A program made the translations under genes and the position numbers. The notes under the pieces are model-generated. The model had not been told where the DNA came from, ran no database searches, and saw only the letters and a list, made by a program, of their open reading frames with translations. A stretch of DNA of 39,371 nucleotides from Gammaproteobacteria bacterium (GTDB lineage Bacteria > Pseudomonadota > Gammaproteobacteria > Steroidobacterales > Steroidobacteraceae): the NCBI GenBank assembly GCA_030040715.1, contig JASHTF010000196.1, positions 1 through 39,371 on the forward strand. The letters are read 5' to 3'. Of this stretch, positions 16,254-25,126 are shown one piece after another (positions within the stretch are counted from its first letter, which is position 1; the number at the start of each line of letters is the position of its first letter).

Positions 16254-17045
16254 TTACTGAACGCTATAACCGCGAGCTTCCAGACAAGCCGCTTCGGCAC
16301 GCAGGTAGTCCTGGCGCTGCGCCACGCCGGGAGGGGCTGCCCCGGGAGCACCCTGGGCTCCGGGGGTACCCGGTACCGCGTTCGGAGCGCCACCCGGTGC
16401 GGGCGGTGCGCCGGCTACCTGGCCACTCGCCCAGGCGCGGCACTGACTCTTATCGGTGCTCTGCTGCTCGGGCGACTGACCGTTTTTCGGATAAGCGTAG
16501 AGCTCGTCGGACATCGGCGGCCCACCCATCGGCGGCCCACCCATCGGCGGCGCTCCCGTCGGTGGCCCACCGGCCGAGGGGGCACCTCCAGCACCCTGCT
16601 CCGCGACCTCGGGTGGAGGCTGAACCTGCTCGTACTGTCCCGCCGTGCCGTTCCAGATGTAATAGTCGCCGTTGCCGTAGTAGTACGGGACCCCGTTCCA
16701 CCAATACGTCGAGTAGTACGCGGGCAGGACGGACAAATACACGCCTAACGGCCAGCCCCAGCCCCACCACCACCATCCCCAACCTGGAGCCCAACCCCAG
16801 CCGTAGCCGTGAAAGCCGTAGCCGCCGTGAAATCCCCCGTAGTACCCGCCACGGAACCCGCCATGGATGGCTGGACCCCCATGAAAGCCGCCGCCATGGA
16901 ATCCTCCGCCACCAAATCCAGCACCACCGTGTCCGCCGCCACCGCCGGCGTGCTGCGCCCAAGCGCTGCCAGTGGAGACGGTGAGAAGCGCCAATGCGGC
17001 CACGGTTGCCGTCAGTGTGCGTGCGACTGTAGGGGTCTTCTTCAT
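16254..17045 (-). CDS. Secreted Gly/His/Trp/Tyr-rich protein
   Basis: 263 residues with a clear signal peptide ending TGSAWAQ (about 31). The mature N-terminus is Gly/His-rich (GGGGFHGG repeats, 33-80). A Trp/Gly/Tyr core follows (WGWAPGWGWWWWGWGWP, about 83-99) and then a segment with YYYGNGDYYIWNG. Next is a Pro/Gly linker containing three near-identical 15-bp DNA units coding for MGGPP (about 16510-16557). The C-terminal module with DKSQCRAWA and AACLEARGYSV holds two Cys and resembles the end of small envelope proteins of the glycine-zipper type. Function unknown. AAGGTG precedes the ATG at good spacing. Low complexity makes database matching unreliable. Confidence 0.75.
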   Translation of the reverse strand: MKKTPTVARTLTATVAALALLTVSTGSAWAQHAGGGGGHGGAGFGGGGFHGGGFHGGPAIHGGFRGGYYGGFHGGYGFHGYGWGWAPGWGWWWWGWGWPLGVYLSVLPAYYSTYWWNGVPYYYGNGDYYIWNGTAGQYEQVQPPPEVAEQGAGGAPSAGGPPTGAPPMGGPPMGGPPMSDELYAYPKNGQSPEQQSTDKSQCRAWASGQVAGAPPAPGGAPNAVPGTPGAQGAPGAAPPGVAQRQDYLRAEAACLEARGYSVQ

Positions 17046-17482
17046 AGGATCACCTTCAAATTCCGCCGTCGGGGTCGAGCTGCTCCCGCTTGTTGCATAA
17101 ACGCACTAATCATAAGGCCGGTTGACGCCGCGGGGTACCGCTACTCGCCATAAGTCTGCAGCGCAGTCATGACATTGCGAGCGCGCCGACACATCGCCGC
17201 GATGCCAGTGGACCCCGACGCAGGTGCCGAACTCACACCGGTAATATGGCACTGCAGCAGCGCGCCGCACGCGAGGCCCACACGGGGCGCGCGGGCCGTC
17301 GCGGCGGCCGTCGGTTGCTGCTGCGTGACCGTAGGCCGGAGAATAATTGCGCGCTCGGCGATGACCGGGTGCGCTCCGGCAGTCTTGCCGGGAGGGCGCA
17401 CCGGCGCGAAGCGGTCGAGAGGTGAGCGCCGCAGGGAGGTGCCCGTCGCGACAGGCGCTGTCGCCGGGTTGGAGACGCACGC
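17046..17482. other. 437-bp intergenic region between divergent genes
   Basis: No confident gene. A minus-strand frame at 17141-17401 (86 codons, ending IAAMCRRARNVMTALQTYGE) reads somewhat like protein at its end but has no recognised family and no good ribosome site. The AT-rich part near 17085-17120 is the likely promoter region of the Gly-rich protein gene. Confidence 0.45.
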
Positions 17483-18076
17483 ATGCAGGACAAAGCGCGG
17501 ATGCTACGGAAGCACGATGCCTTGATCATCGTCGACGTCCAGAATGACTTTCTGCCCGGCGGTGCCCTCGGCGTGCCCGAGGGTGCTGCGGTCATCCCGG
17601 CGCTCAACCGCTGCGTGGCCGCTTTTCACAAGCACGGGTTGCCGATCTTTGCCACCCGCGACTGGCATCCGGCCAATCACTGCTCGTTTCGAGCGCGCGG
17701 CGGCCCGTGGCCGCCGCATTGCGTCGCCGGCTCGAGCGGAGCCGAATTCGCCCCGACCCTGGCGCTGCCGCCGGACGCGTGCATCATCTCCAAAGGGACC
17801 GGCGTCGAGGCCGACGCCTATTCTGGCTTCGACCGCACCGAGCTCGCGGCGCAACTGCAGGTGCGCCGCTGCCAGCGTGTGTTCGTCGGCGGCCTCGCGA
17901 CCGACTACTGTGTGCGCGCCACGGCGCTCGATGCGGTGCGTGCCGGGCTCGAGACCGTGGTACTGGCGGACGCGGTGCGGGCTGTCGATGTGCATCCCGG
18001 CGACGGCGAGCGCGCGCTCGCCGAGCTACGGCAGCAGGGCGTTCATCTCGAGCAGAGCGCGGACGTCTGCCGATGA
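17483..18076 (+). CDS. pncA: Nicotinamidase
   Basis: 197 residues, isochorismatase-like hydrolase fold. It deamidates nicotinamide to nicotinate. Catalytic triad visible: Asp18 in VDVQNDF, Lys104 in ISKGTG and Cys143 in LATDYCVRA. Metal ligands are Asp60 and His62 in TRDWHP with His79 (PPHCV). The start at 17483 is supported by GGAG 8 nt upstream; a second ATG at 17501 also precedes the first conserved strand. Its TGA overlaps the ATG of pncB, giving a tight pncA-pncB unit for the Preiss-Handler NAD salvage route. Confidence 0.95.
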   Translation: MQDKARMLRKHDALIIVDVQNDFLPGGALGVPEGAAVIPALNRCVAAFHKHGLPIFATRDWHPANHCSFRARGGPWPPHCVAGSSGAEFAPTLALPPDACIISKGTGVEADAYSGFDRTELAAQLQVRRCQRVFVGGLATDYCVRATALDAVRAGLETVVLADAVRAVDVHPGDGERALAELRQQGVHLEQSADVCR

Positions 18077-19491
18077 GCCAGGCGCAATCGGCCGGAGGCG
18101 GAGACCGAGCCGCTGGCGTCGGCGCGCCGGTCGGCATGCTGATGACCGACCTGTACCAGTTCACGATGGCACAGGTGTACTTCGAGCGCGGCATGCACGC
18201 CGAGGCGGTATTCGATCTGTTCGTGCGTACACTGCCGCGCACGCGTAATTTTCTACTCTCCGTAGGGCTCGCGCAGGCGCTCGAGTATCTCCAGGCCTTC
18301 AGATTCGACGCTGCGGAGATCGACTACCTGGCCGGTCTCGGCCTGTTCTCCCGGGCATTCCTCGATTACCTGGCGACACTGCGCTTCACCGGCTCGGTGC
18401 TCGCTATGCCCGAAGGCACGCCGTTCTTCGCGGGCGAGCCGATCGTGCGTGTCACCGCGCCGCTGATCGAGGCACAACTGATCGAGAGTCGGCTGCTGAA
18501 CCTGATGCATCTGCAGACGCTGATCGCAAGCAAGGCGGCGCGCTTCGTGCTGATCGCTGCGGGACGGCGTCTGGTCGACTTCGGCATGCGGCGAGCGCAC
18601 GGTGCTGAGGCGGCGCTCTACGGCGCGCGCGCCGCGTATCTGGCGGGCTTTGACTCCACCGCCACGGTGCAGGCGGGCGAGCGTTTTGGCGTGCCACTGT
18701 CGGGGACGATGGCGCATTCCTTCATCGAAGCACACATCAGCGAGGAAGACGCCTTTCGCTCCTTCGTGGACGCCAGCAGCAGGCCCACGACACTCCTGCT
18801 GGACACCTACGACTGCGAGCGTGCCGCCCGGCGCGTCGTACAGCTGGTGCGCGAGCGGCGCGCGGCGGGCAGGCCCGAGCGCGTCGGTGCAGTGCGCATC
18901 GACAGCGGCGATCTCGCGCGCGCGGCGCGCAACGTGCGCCAGATTCTCGACCAGGGAGATTGCGGGGCGATACAGATCGTCCTCAGCGGCGGTCTCGACG
19001 AGCAGCAGCTGCAGCGCATGCTCGAGGCGGGCACTCCCGTAGACGCGTTCGGCGTCGGCACCGACCTGATGGTGTCGCAAGATACGCCGGCACTCGATAT
19101 GGCTTACAAGCTTGCCTCCTACGGAGGAGAGCCGCGCCGCAAGCGCTCGCCGGGCAAGGCGACGCTTCCGGGGCGCAAGCAGGTGTATCGTTTGCGAGCG
19201 GCCAGCGGCGAGTTCTTACGCGACTGCATCGGGCTCCAGGGGGAGCTGCTCGAGGGCGAGGCGTTGCTGCAACCGGTGATGCACGCGGGACGATGCTCGA
19301 TGGCGCTGGCGTCACTGGCCGATGCGCGCCGTCATTGCCAGCAGCAGCTCGGTCGCTTACCGCCAGTGCTGCGGCGGCTCGAGGCGGCGCGCACCGATGC
19401 GACCCAGGGGAGCGGGCCTTATCCGGTGCAGGTGTCCGGGCGACTGCTCGAGCTCGCGGCCGAATTCGACGCGCGCGATCGAGCCGAGTGA
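18073..19491 (+). CDS. pncB: Nicotinate phosphoribosyltransferase
   Basis: 472 residues. It makes nicotinate mononucleotide from nicotinate and PRPP with ATP hydrolysis. Seen: TDLYQFTMAQVYF near 25-37, DFGMRRAHG at 169-177, the phosphorylated histidine His215 in SGTMAHSF, VRIDSGDL, and the phosphate-binding SGGLDEQQL and FGVGTDLM segments. The length and DFG-RRAHG form match the NAPRT type found in eukaryotes and many bacteria rather than the roughly 400-residue E. coli PncB. The ATG overlaps the pncA stop by 4 nt, so the two steps that recycle nicotinamide are coupled. The longer upstream frame is only the shadow of pncA. Confidence 0.95.
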   Translation: MSQAQSAGGGDRAAGVGAPVGMLMTDLYQFTMAQVYFERGMHAEAVFDLFVRTLPRTRNFLLSVGLAQALEYLQAFRFDAAEIDYLAGLGLFSRAFLDYLATLRFTGSVLAMPEGTPFFAGEPIVRVTAPLIEAQLIESRLLNLMHLQTLIASKAARFVLIAAGRRLVDFGMRRAHGAEAALYGARAAYLAGFDSTATVQAGERFGVPLSGTMAHSFIEAHISEEDAFRSFVDASSRPTTLLLDTYDCERAARRVVQLVRERRAAGRPERVGAVRIDSGDLARAARNVRQILDQGDCGAIQIVLSGGLDEQQLQRMLEAGTPVDAFGVGTDLMVSQDTPALDMAYKLASYGGEPRRKRSPGKATLPGRKQVYRLRAASGEFLRDCIGLQGELLEGEALLQPVMHAGRCSMALASLADARRHCQQQLGRLPPVLRRLEAARTDATQGSGPYPVQVSGRLLELAAEFDARDRAE

Positions 19492-19544
19492 TCCGTCAGT
19501 TAGATCACATTGTGACAGATGGACTGCGCTTCACTGCGAGCTAC

Positions 19545-21059
19545 CTACTGCAGCTGGAGCACCACATAGGCACTCGTGCCTTGGCGCGAGATCAGCAGCA
19601 GGATCTGATTCTTGGCGCTAGCCACGACGTTCTCGAGCTCGGCGACGCTGTTCACCGGCTTACGATTGGCTTGCACGACGATATCGCCCGCTTGCAGATC
19701 CGCCAGCGAAGCGGCCGATCCTTCCTGGATGTTGGTGATGACGACACCCTGGTCCTCCTCCAGCCCATACCGGTTCGCCAGCTCCGGGGTCAGCGTCTGC
19801 ACGCGCAGGCCGAGCTTGGCGAGCTCGTTGGCGCCGCTTCGATCGGGCGTCGCGGCGGCGACCGTGCTGGTGAGCCTGCCGATAGTGACGGTGAGCCTCT
19901 CCTGCTGACCGTCGCGGATGATCTCCAGTGGCACCTTGGTCCCCGGAGCGGTCGCGGCGACCAGATTGCGCAGATCGCGCGTGTTGCCGATGCTGTGACC
20001 GTCGAAGCGCACGATCTCATCACCACCCTTCAATCCCGCCCGCGCGGCCGGCGAGTTGGGATTGACTTGCGATACCAGGGCGCCATTGGTGTTCGGCAAA
20101 TTGAATTGTTTCGCCAGGTCGGGACTGACCTCCTGGATGACGACGCCGATCATGCCGCGGACGATCGGTTCGCCCTTCATCAGCGTGGGCAGCATCGCCT
20201 TGATCATGTTGATCGGGATGGCGAAGCCGACGCCTCCGAATTGGCCCTCGCTGCCCGGGGCCGTGCCGCCGGTGAGAATCGCGCTGTTCATGCCGATCAC
20301 CTGGCCTTGCATGTCGACCAGCGGGCCGCCGGAGTTACCGGGATTGATGGGGGCATCAGTCTGGAGAAAATCCTCGTAGTCGGCGATACCAAGATCCGAG
20401 CGACCTTTGGCACTGATGATTCCGTTGGTTACCGTCTGGGTCAACCCGAAGGGTGCTCCCACCGCCAGCACCAGATCGCCGTCCTCAATCGCATCAGAGT
20501 CGCCCAATTGCACCGTCGGCAGATCGCTGGGCACTGAGCCTTTGATCTTTATGACCGCTACGTCGGTCTTGGGATCGGTGCCTATGACCTCGGCGGGAAA
20601 CTTACGCTGATCGGCCAACTGTACCTGGATCGTGGTGAAGTCCTTGACCACGTGGTAGTTGGTCAGAATGTATCCATCGCGGTCGAGGATCATGCCCGAG
20701 CCGAGCCCGCGCTCCGGCACGCGCCGCTGCCGCTGCTGCGGCATTTGCTGCCCGAAGAACTGTCCGAAGAAATCGTCGCCGAAGGGGAAGGGAGACTGTG
20801 GCTGCTGTTGCATGACCATGCGCTCGGAATACACGTTGACTACGGCCGGCTTGACGCGCCCGGCCACTGCGGCGAATGCACGGCCGAGCGCCTCGGCCGG
20901 GGCAATCACGGCCGGTGACAGCGGCGGCAGCGCAGCGGTATTCAGCGCTACGGTGCGATTGGCACCCATCGTCAGGAACAAGCCGGCGGCAACAAATAAT
21001 GCCACCCCGGCAGTAATACCCACGGCCTTGTAGTTGGCAGCGATACGGGTTGGCGTCAT
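19545..21059 (-). CDS. htrA: HtrA/DegQ-type periplasmic serine protease with two PDZ domains
   Basis: 504 residues from the ATG at 21059, chosen because GAGG lies 8 nt upstream. An N-terminal helix (about 13-32) anchors or exports it. The protease domain has the triad His136 (TNYHVV), Asp166 (TDVAVI) and Ser243 (NPGNSGGPL). An LA-loop with a Phe/Gln-rich stretch lies at 84-112. PDZ1 (about 275-365) and PDZ2 (about 395-490) follow, with GLKGGDEIVRFDG and DLQAGDIVVQANRKPV. It degrades or refolds damaged envelope proteins. A sigma-E-like promoter lies just upstream. Convergent with pncB. Confidence 0.95.
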   Translation of the reverse strand: MTPTRIAANYKAVGITAGVALFVAAGLFLTMGANRTVALNTAALPPLSPAVIAPAEALGRAFAAVAGRVKPAVVNVYSERMVMQQQPQSPFPFGDDFFGQFFGQQMPQQRQRRVPERGLGSGMILDRDGYILTNYHVVKDFTTIQVQLADQRKFPAEVIGTDPKTDVAVIKIKGSVPSDLPTVQLGDSDAIEDGDLVLAVGAPFGLTQTVTNGIISAKGRSDLGIADYEDFLQTDAPINPGNSGGPLVDMQGQVIGMNSAILTGGTAPGSEGQFGGVGFAIPINMIKAMLPTLMKGEPIVRGMIGVVIQEVSPDLAKQFNLPNTNGALVSQVNPNSPAARAGLKGGDEIVRFDGHSIGNTRDLRNLVAATAPGTKVPLEIIRDGQQERLTVTIGRLTSTVAAATPDRSGANELAKLGLRVQTLTPELANRYGLEEDQGVVITNIQEGSAASLADLQAGDIVVQANRKPVNSVAELENVVASAKNQILLLISRQGTSAYVVLQLQ

Positions 21060-21117
21060 AGCGTTGCCTCGCGACAGATTCGACTCAGCATCTGAAGCCA
21101 GATTGAGCTGACGCGCG

Positions 21118-21145
21118 TAAGACCGGCGCATTTCGTGCTGGTTCC
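21118..21145 (-). promoter_or_regulatory. Sigma-E (RpoE)-like promoter for the HtrA gene
   Basis: Minus-strand GGAACCA (21139-21145) and TCTTA (21118-21122) are separated by exactly 16 nt, close to the extracytoplasmic-stress consensus GGAACTT-N16-TCnnA. It would start transcription about 50 nt before the chosen start codon. degP is a classical sigma-E target, which supports the reading; no rpoE gene is in the window. Confidence 0.5.
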
Positions 21146-21254
21146 CCGAAGCTGCGTGTATCGGCGACGCTATAGCGCCGCCTGGCGCGTAACTATAGGA
21201 GAACCCCCCGAAGAGACTCGGCCCCGCCGCGCAAGCCGCTCGCCTATTGACCGC

Positions 21255-21274
21255 CGCTGACGCTCGCGTCGGCG
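21255..21274 (-). terminator. Hairpin after dgkA
   Basis: CGCTGACG (21255-21262) and CGTCGGCG (21267-21274) pair with one mismatch around CTCG, 14 nt past the dgkA stop. No T-tract. It may limit read-through from dgkA toward the HtrA gene. Confidence 0.35.
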
Positions 21275-21288
21275 CAATCCGATAGGGA

Positions 21289-21660
21289 CTACGAGCTCCC
21301 GCGGCTCAGCGCCACGATCAGGGCGAGCGCCACGCCGAGCGCACCGGCCGAGCTGATCAACACGGCCGCTGCCGCGCAGTCCTTGACGACCCGAATCTCG
21401 GGATGCGCATCCGGATGCAAGTGATCGGCCAGACGCTCGACCGAGGTATTGAACAGCTCGGCGCCCAGGACCGCGCTGCTGGCCAGAATCACGAGTGCCC
21501 ACCACAGCGGCGCTGGGCGCAGAATCACCAGCGCGATCAATACCGCAACCAGCGCCAGTGCCTGAAGCCGCAGACTGTGCTCGCTGCGCAGCCCGTGTCC
21601 GATCCCGGCGCATGCACAACGCAACCGTATGAGAAATGTCTGGTTCTTGCCGTGGTTCAT
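21289..21660 (-). CDS. dgkA: Diacylglycerol kinase
   Basis: 123 residues, three transmembrane helices, the standard size for bacterial DgkA. It phosphorylates diacylglycerol released by membrane-derived oligosaccharide or LPS modification reactions. Active-site residues are one less than E. coli numbering: Glu27 (SEHSLR), Glu68 and Asn71 (AELFNTSVE), Glu75, Lys93 and Asp94 (VVKD). A basic N-terminal surface helix precedes the first membrane segment. 57 nt separate it from the upstream cnoX gene on the same strand. Confidence 0.94.
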   Translation of the reverse strand: MNHGKNQTFLIRLRCACAGIGHGLRSEHSLRLQALALVAVLIALVILRPAPLWWALVILASSAVLGAELFNTSVERLADHLHPDAHPEIRVVKDCAAAAVLISSAGALGVALALIVALSRGSS

Positions 21661-21717
21661 CGGATACCGCCGTTGCCGTATGGGCGCCCCGCCGTGGGAG
21701 CAGAGGAGTGTGCGTTC

Positions 21718-22608
21718 TTAGCGATTGATCGTTGCCGCAAGCCGACGACGGTAGCCCGCCACCAGCTCGGGTTGATCTGCCGCCAGCTCGAACACGTCGA
21801 GCATGATACGGCGCGCGGCATCGACTTCCGGACCGCGCTTGCACCTCAGGACCTCGAGGAGCTCCTCGAGCGCGGGCTCGAAGCATCGCACGGCGATGTA
21901 GCGTTGAGCGAGCGCCAGCCGTGCCGATAGGTCGGCCGGATCAGCGCTTACCCGCCGACGTAGCTCATCGAGGCTCGGCAAAGCCGCGCTCGCGCGCAGG
22001 CTCGCGAGACGAGTCTCGAGCGCCCGGAAGCGGGCCTCGTCGCGGCGCAGACCGCGCGCCGCCGCGAGTGCGCGCTCGGCCTCATCGAGCCGCGAAGCCT
22101 CCATGCTCGGCGCGGCGTCTGCGAGCAGCAATTCCGCCAGATCGAGCTCGGCGTCAGCGTTGCTCGGATCGAGCAGCAGCGCCGAGCGCAGTGCCGCCGT
22201 GGCCGCGGCGCCATCGCCGCGCTGGGCCAGCTCCCGCGCCCGGCGTCGCTCCAGCTCGGAGGCAGACGGCACCATCCGATCGAGAAAAGCGCGTAGCTGC
22301 TGTTCCGGAAGCGCGCCCACGAAGCCGTCGACGACGGCCCCATCGAGAAACACGAGCACGTAGGGGATGCTGCGTACCTGGAATCGTGCGGCGAGCTGTG
22401 AGTTGATATCGGCATTGACTTTCACCAGCTTGAAGCGTCCAGCGTAGCCGTGCTCGAGCTGCTCGAGCAGCGGTCCGAGCGCGCGGCAGGGACCGCACCA
22501 GGGTGCCCAAAAGTCCAACACAACCGGCAGCGAGCGCGACGCCTGCAGTACTTCACGCTCGAAAGCGTCTTCATCGATTTCCAACATGCGCTGCAGGAGT
22601 TCCGGCAT
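21718..22608 (-). CDS. cnoX: Thioredoxin-domain chaperedoxin (CnoX/YbbN)
   Basis: 296 residues. An N-terminal thioredoxin domain (about 10-112) has the active site WCGPC at 37-41 and cis-Pro82 (SIPY). A C-terminal helical TPR-like region (115-296) follows. In E. coli the equivalent CxxC is degenerate (SQHC), whereas here the full redox motif is kept, as in alphaproteobacterial CnoX. CnoX holds unfolding proteins under oxidative or chlorine stress and passes them to GroEL and DnaK. The start could also be Met8 (at 22587). Divergent from the EF-G-like gene over about 180 bp. Confidence 0.9.
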   Translation of the reverse strand: MPELLQRMLEIDEDAFEREVLQASRSLPVVLDFWAPWCGPCRALGPLLEQLEHGYAGRFKLVKVNADINSQLAARFQVRSIPYVLVFLDGAVVDGFVGALPEQQLRAFLDRMVPSASELERRRARELAQRGDGAAATAALRSALLLDPSNADAELDLAELLLADAAPSMEASRLDEAERALAAARGLRRDEARFRALETRLASLRASAALPSLDELRRRVSADPADLSARLALAQRYIAVRCFEPALEELLEVLRCKRGPEVDAARRIMLDVFELAADQPELVAGYRRRLAATINR

Positions 22609-22789
22609 GGCCGAGGGACGGCCGGGGCTCAGCGACAGTTCAGGATTGCACGCGCGGCCCAGAATTGCACGCTGGCTCGAGCTTCCCCGGGGCGGTGTGC
22701 CTCGGAATGGTTGCCTCGGGCCGCACGGTTATGATATGCAGAAGCGCAGTGATGGAGGCCGCGAGCAAGTCGGCCGACGAGGTACAGAG

Positions 22790-24847
22790 ATGGCGTATAC
22801 GATCTCGGATATCCGCAATCTCGCCCTGGTTGGGCACGTTGCCGCCGGAAAGACGCTGCTCGCGGAGGCACTCCTCTATCACGCCGGCGCCACTCGCGCC
22901 ATGGGCGAGCTGGCGCGCGGCACCACCGTGTGCGACTCCGATCCACTGGAGCGGGAGCTGCAGCACTCGACCGACACTGCCGTCTGCCACTTCGAATGGC
23001 AGGGGCGACGGGTCAACCTCATCGATACTCCTGGGTACTCGGAGCTGCTCGGGCGCTCGCAGGCGGCGCTCGCAGCCGTGGAAACCGCCGCGATTGTGGT
23101 CGATGCGACGGCCGGAATCGGCATCGCTACCCGGCGCATGAGCGAAGCGGCGGTGCAGCGCGGGCTCGACCGCATCATTATTGTCAACAAGATCGATCAA
23201 CCGGGCGTGGATCTGCCGCAGCTGGTGGCGCAGCTGCAGCAGACGTTTGGACCGGAGTGCCTGCCGATCAACCTTCCCGCCAATCAGGGGAAGCTGGTAG
23301 TGGACTGCTTCTTTTCCCGCGAAGGACCGGCGACGGATTTCTCGAGTGTCGAGCAAGCGCACCGTAACATCGTCGAGCAGGTCATCGAGATCGATGCCGA
23401 TCTGCTCGAGCGCTATCTCGGCGGGGATGAGTCGATCAGCGCCGAACAGCTGCATGATCCGTTTGAGCGTGCGCTGCGCGAGGGCCATCTGGTCCCGGTG
23501 TGCTTTACCTCGGCGACCAGCGGAGCGGGTATTGAGGAGCTCCTGGGCCTGATCGCGCGCCTGCTACCGAGCCCGCTGGAGGCAAACCCGCCGGTGTTCG
23601 TGAAGGGCGAGCTGCCACAGGTCGAGCCGGTCGCAATCGTGCCGGAGCCCGGTCGGCATGCGCTGGCGCACGTGTTCAAGGTGACGATTGACACCTACCA
23701 GGGCCGCGTGAGTGTGTTGCGCGTACATCAGGGCACGCTCAAGCCCGGGATGCAATTGTTTGTCGGTGACCAGCGCAAACCCTTCAAGGTGAGTCACCTG
23801 TTCCAGCTCCAAGGCGCAGCGCTACAGGAGATCACCACGGCCGCGCCCGGGGATCTGTGCGCGCTAACCAAGGTCGACGAGCTGCATATCGACGCCGTGG
23901 TGCATGACTCGCACGACGAGGATCACCATCACCTGAAGTCCCCCGAGCCGGTCGCGGCGATGCAGGGCATCGCGATCGCGGCCGCTCGTCACGGCGATGA
24001 GCAGAAGATCGCCGACGCGCTGCATAAGCTGATGTCCGAGGATCCGAGTCTGCGGCTAGAGCATGTGCCGTCGCTGAATGAGACCGTGCTCTATGGTCGC
24101 GGGGAGCTGCATCTGCGCGTGGCACTCGAGCGCATGAAGCGTCAGTACAACGTCGCGTTGCAGACGCGCCCGCCGAGCGTGCCCTATCGAGAGACGGTGC
24201 TGAAGAGCGCCGAAGGTCATCATCTGCACAAGAAGCAGACCGGCGGAGCGGGTCAATACGGCGAGGTGTATCTGCGCATCGAGCCGCTGCCGCGGGGCGG
24301 CGGCTTCGAATTCGTGGACGCGGTGCGCGGCGGCACCATTCCGCAGCAGTACATTCCCGCGGTGGAGAAGGGCGTACGTCAGGTACTGCAGACCGGCGCG
24401 GTCGCGGGCTTTCCGATTCAGGACGTGCGGGTGGTGGTCTACGACGGCAAGACCCATCCGGTGGACTCGAAGGAGGTCGCATTCATCACCGCCGGACGCA
24501 AGGCGTTTCTCGATGCCATCTCCAATGCACAACCCATCGTGCTCGAGCCGATCGTCCACCTGAGCATCACCGCACCGACCACGGCACTCGGAGGCATCGC
24601 CGGCGATCTGAGCTCCATTCGCGCTCGCATCAATGCGCAGACCGTGCAGCCCGATGGGCAGGCGGTGATCTCGGTGCAGGTGCCGCTGGCGGAGCTCAAG
24701 GACTATGCGCACCGACTCAAGGCATTGACGGCGGGGGAGGGGATCTATACCACCGAGTTCAGCCACTACGAGCCGGCGTTGCCGCGCCTGCAACAGGAGC
24801 TGGTCAACGCCTACTCGCGCCGCAGCAAGGAGGCGGCCGAGTCATAG
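22790..24847 (+). CDS. Elongation factor G-like GTPase (EF-G paralogue)
   Basis: 685 residues from the ATG at 22790, which has GAGG 8 nt upstream. The GTPase domain shows GHVAAGKT (15-22), DTPGY (79-83) and NKID (133-136). Canonical EF-G has ERGITI in switch I; here it reads ERELQHST (54-61), the form typical of the proteobacterial EF-G-like branch. Domain IV/V sequence includes KKQTGGAGQYGEVYLRIEP and the C-terminal TTALGGIAGDLSSIRARI. Members lack proven housekeeping translocase activity; a role in ribosome recycling or stress is possible. Not part of a str operon, which supports paralogue status. Confidence 0.9.
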   Translation: MAYTISDIRNLALVGHVAAGKTLLAEALLYHAGATRAMGELARGTTVCDSDPLERELQHSTDTAVCHFEWQGRRVNLIDTPGYSELLGRSQAALAAVETAAIVVDATAGIGIATRRMSEAAVQRGLDRIIIVNKIDQPGVDLPQLVAQLQQTFGPECLPINLPANQGKLVVDCFFSREGPATDFSSVEQAHRNIVEQVIEIDADLLERYLGGDESISAEQLHDPFERALREGHLVPVCFTSATSGAGIEELLGLIARLLPSPLEANPPVFVKGELPQVEPVAIVPEPGRHALAHVFKVTIDTYQGRVSVLRVHQGTLKPGMQLFVGDQRKPFKVSHLFQLQGAALQEITTAAPGDLCALTKVDELHIDAVVHDSHDEDHHHLKSPEPVAAMQGIAIAAARHGDEQKIADALHKLMSEDPSLRLEHVPSLNETVLYGRGELHLRVALERMKRQYNVALQTRPPSVPYRETVLKSAEGHHLHKKQTGGAGQYGEVYLRIEPLPRGGGFEFVDAVRGGTIPQQYIPAVEKGVRQVLQTGAVAGFPIQDVRVVVYDGKTHPVDSKEVAFITAGRKAFLDAISNAQPIVLEPIVHLSITAPTTALGGIAGDLSSIRARINAQTVQPDGQAVISVQVPLAELKDYAHRLKALTAGEGIYTTEFSHYEPALPRLQQELVNAYSRRSKEAAES

Positions 24848-24857
24848 AGCATTTGGG

Positions 24858-25104
24858 TCACTGGGTGGCGACACCGGCGGTGGCGCTGAGAAGTGCTCCG
24901 CCGGGCCTCGGCGACGCCGCGGCAGCGCCAGGCAGTTCTGATTGCTCGAGCCGGTTCGACAGATAGGCGACCAGCGCTGCGAGCTGTGGCGGTCGAACGG
25001 TGCGGTAATGGTCGCCCGGCAGGTCATGGATCGTGAGCAGGTTCCGTGCGCAGGACCCATCCGGTGGATCGTCGAGGGCCGCTCTGGGCGCTATGATCGG
25101 ATTT
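24858..25104 (-). pseudogene. C-terminal remnant of an alpha/beta hydrolase or thioesterase-like gene
   Basis: A minus-strand frame ending with TGA at 24858-24860 reads as real protein, including LLTIHDLPGDHYRTVRPPQL and ALVAYLSNRLEQSE. The PGDHYxxxxPP-LA-L pattern resembles the catalytic-His end of thioesterase-type alpha/beta hydrolases. No start or N-terminal domain is present. Further upstream the frame only runs antisense through the acetyltransferase gene. Family assignment is tentative. Confidence 0.38.
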
Positions 25105-25126
25105 TGAGTCGGCTCTCGGGCATCCC

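Noticed and set aside
17121-17152. TTGACG as a -35 box for pncA
   Set aside because: No -10 hexamer lies 15-19 nt downstream; the nearest AT-rich hexamer is 21 nt away.
17141-17401. Minus-strand 86-codon frame upstream of the Gly-rich gene
   Set aside because: Its C-terminal stretch reads a little like protein, but there is no ribosome site, no recognised motif and the rest looks random. Not enough to call a gene.
19505-19515. TCACA-T-TGTGA palindrome resembling a CRP/FNR half-site pair
   Set aside because: The half-sites are in inverted order and the spacing is wrong for CRP (TGTGA-N6-TCACA). It lies between two convergent gene ends, where an activator site would have no target.
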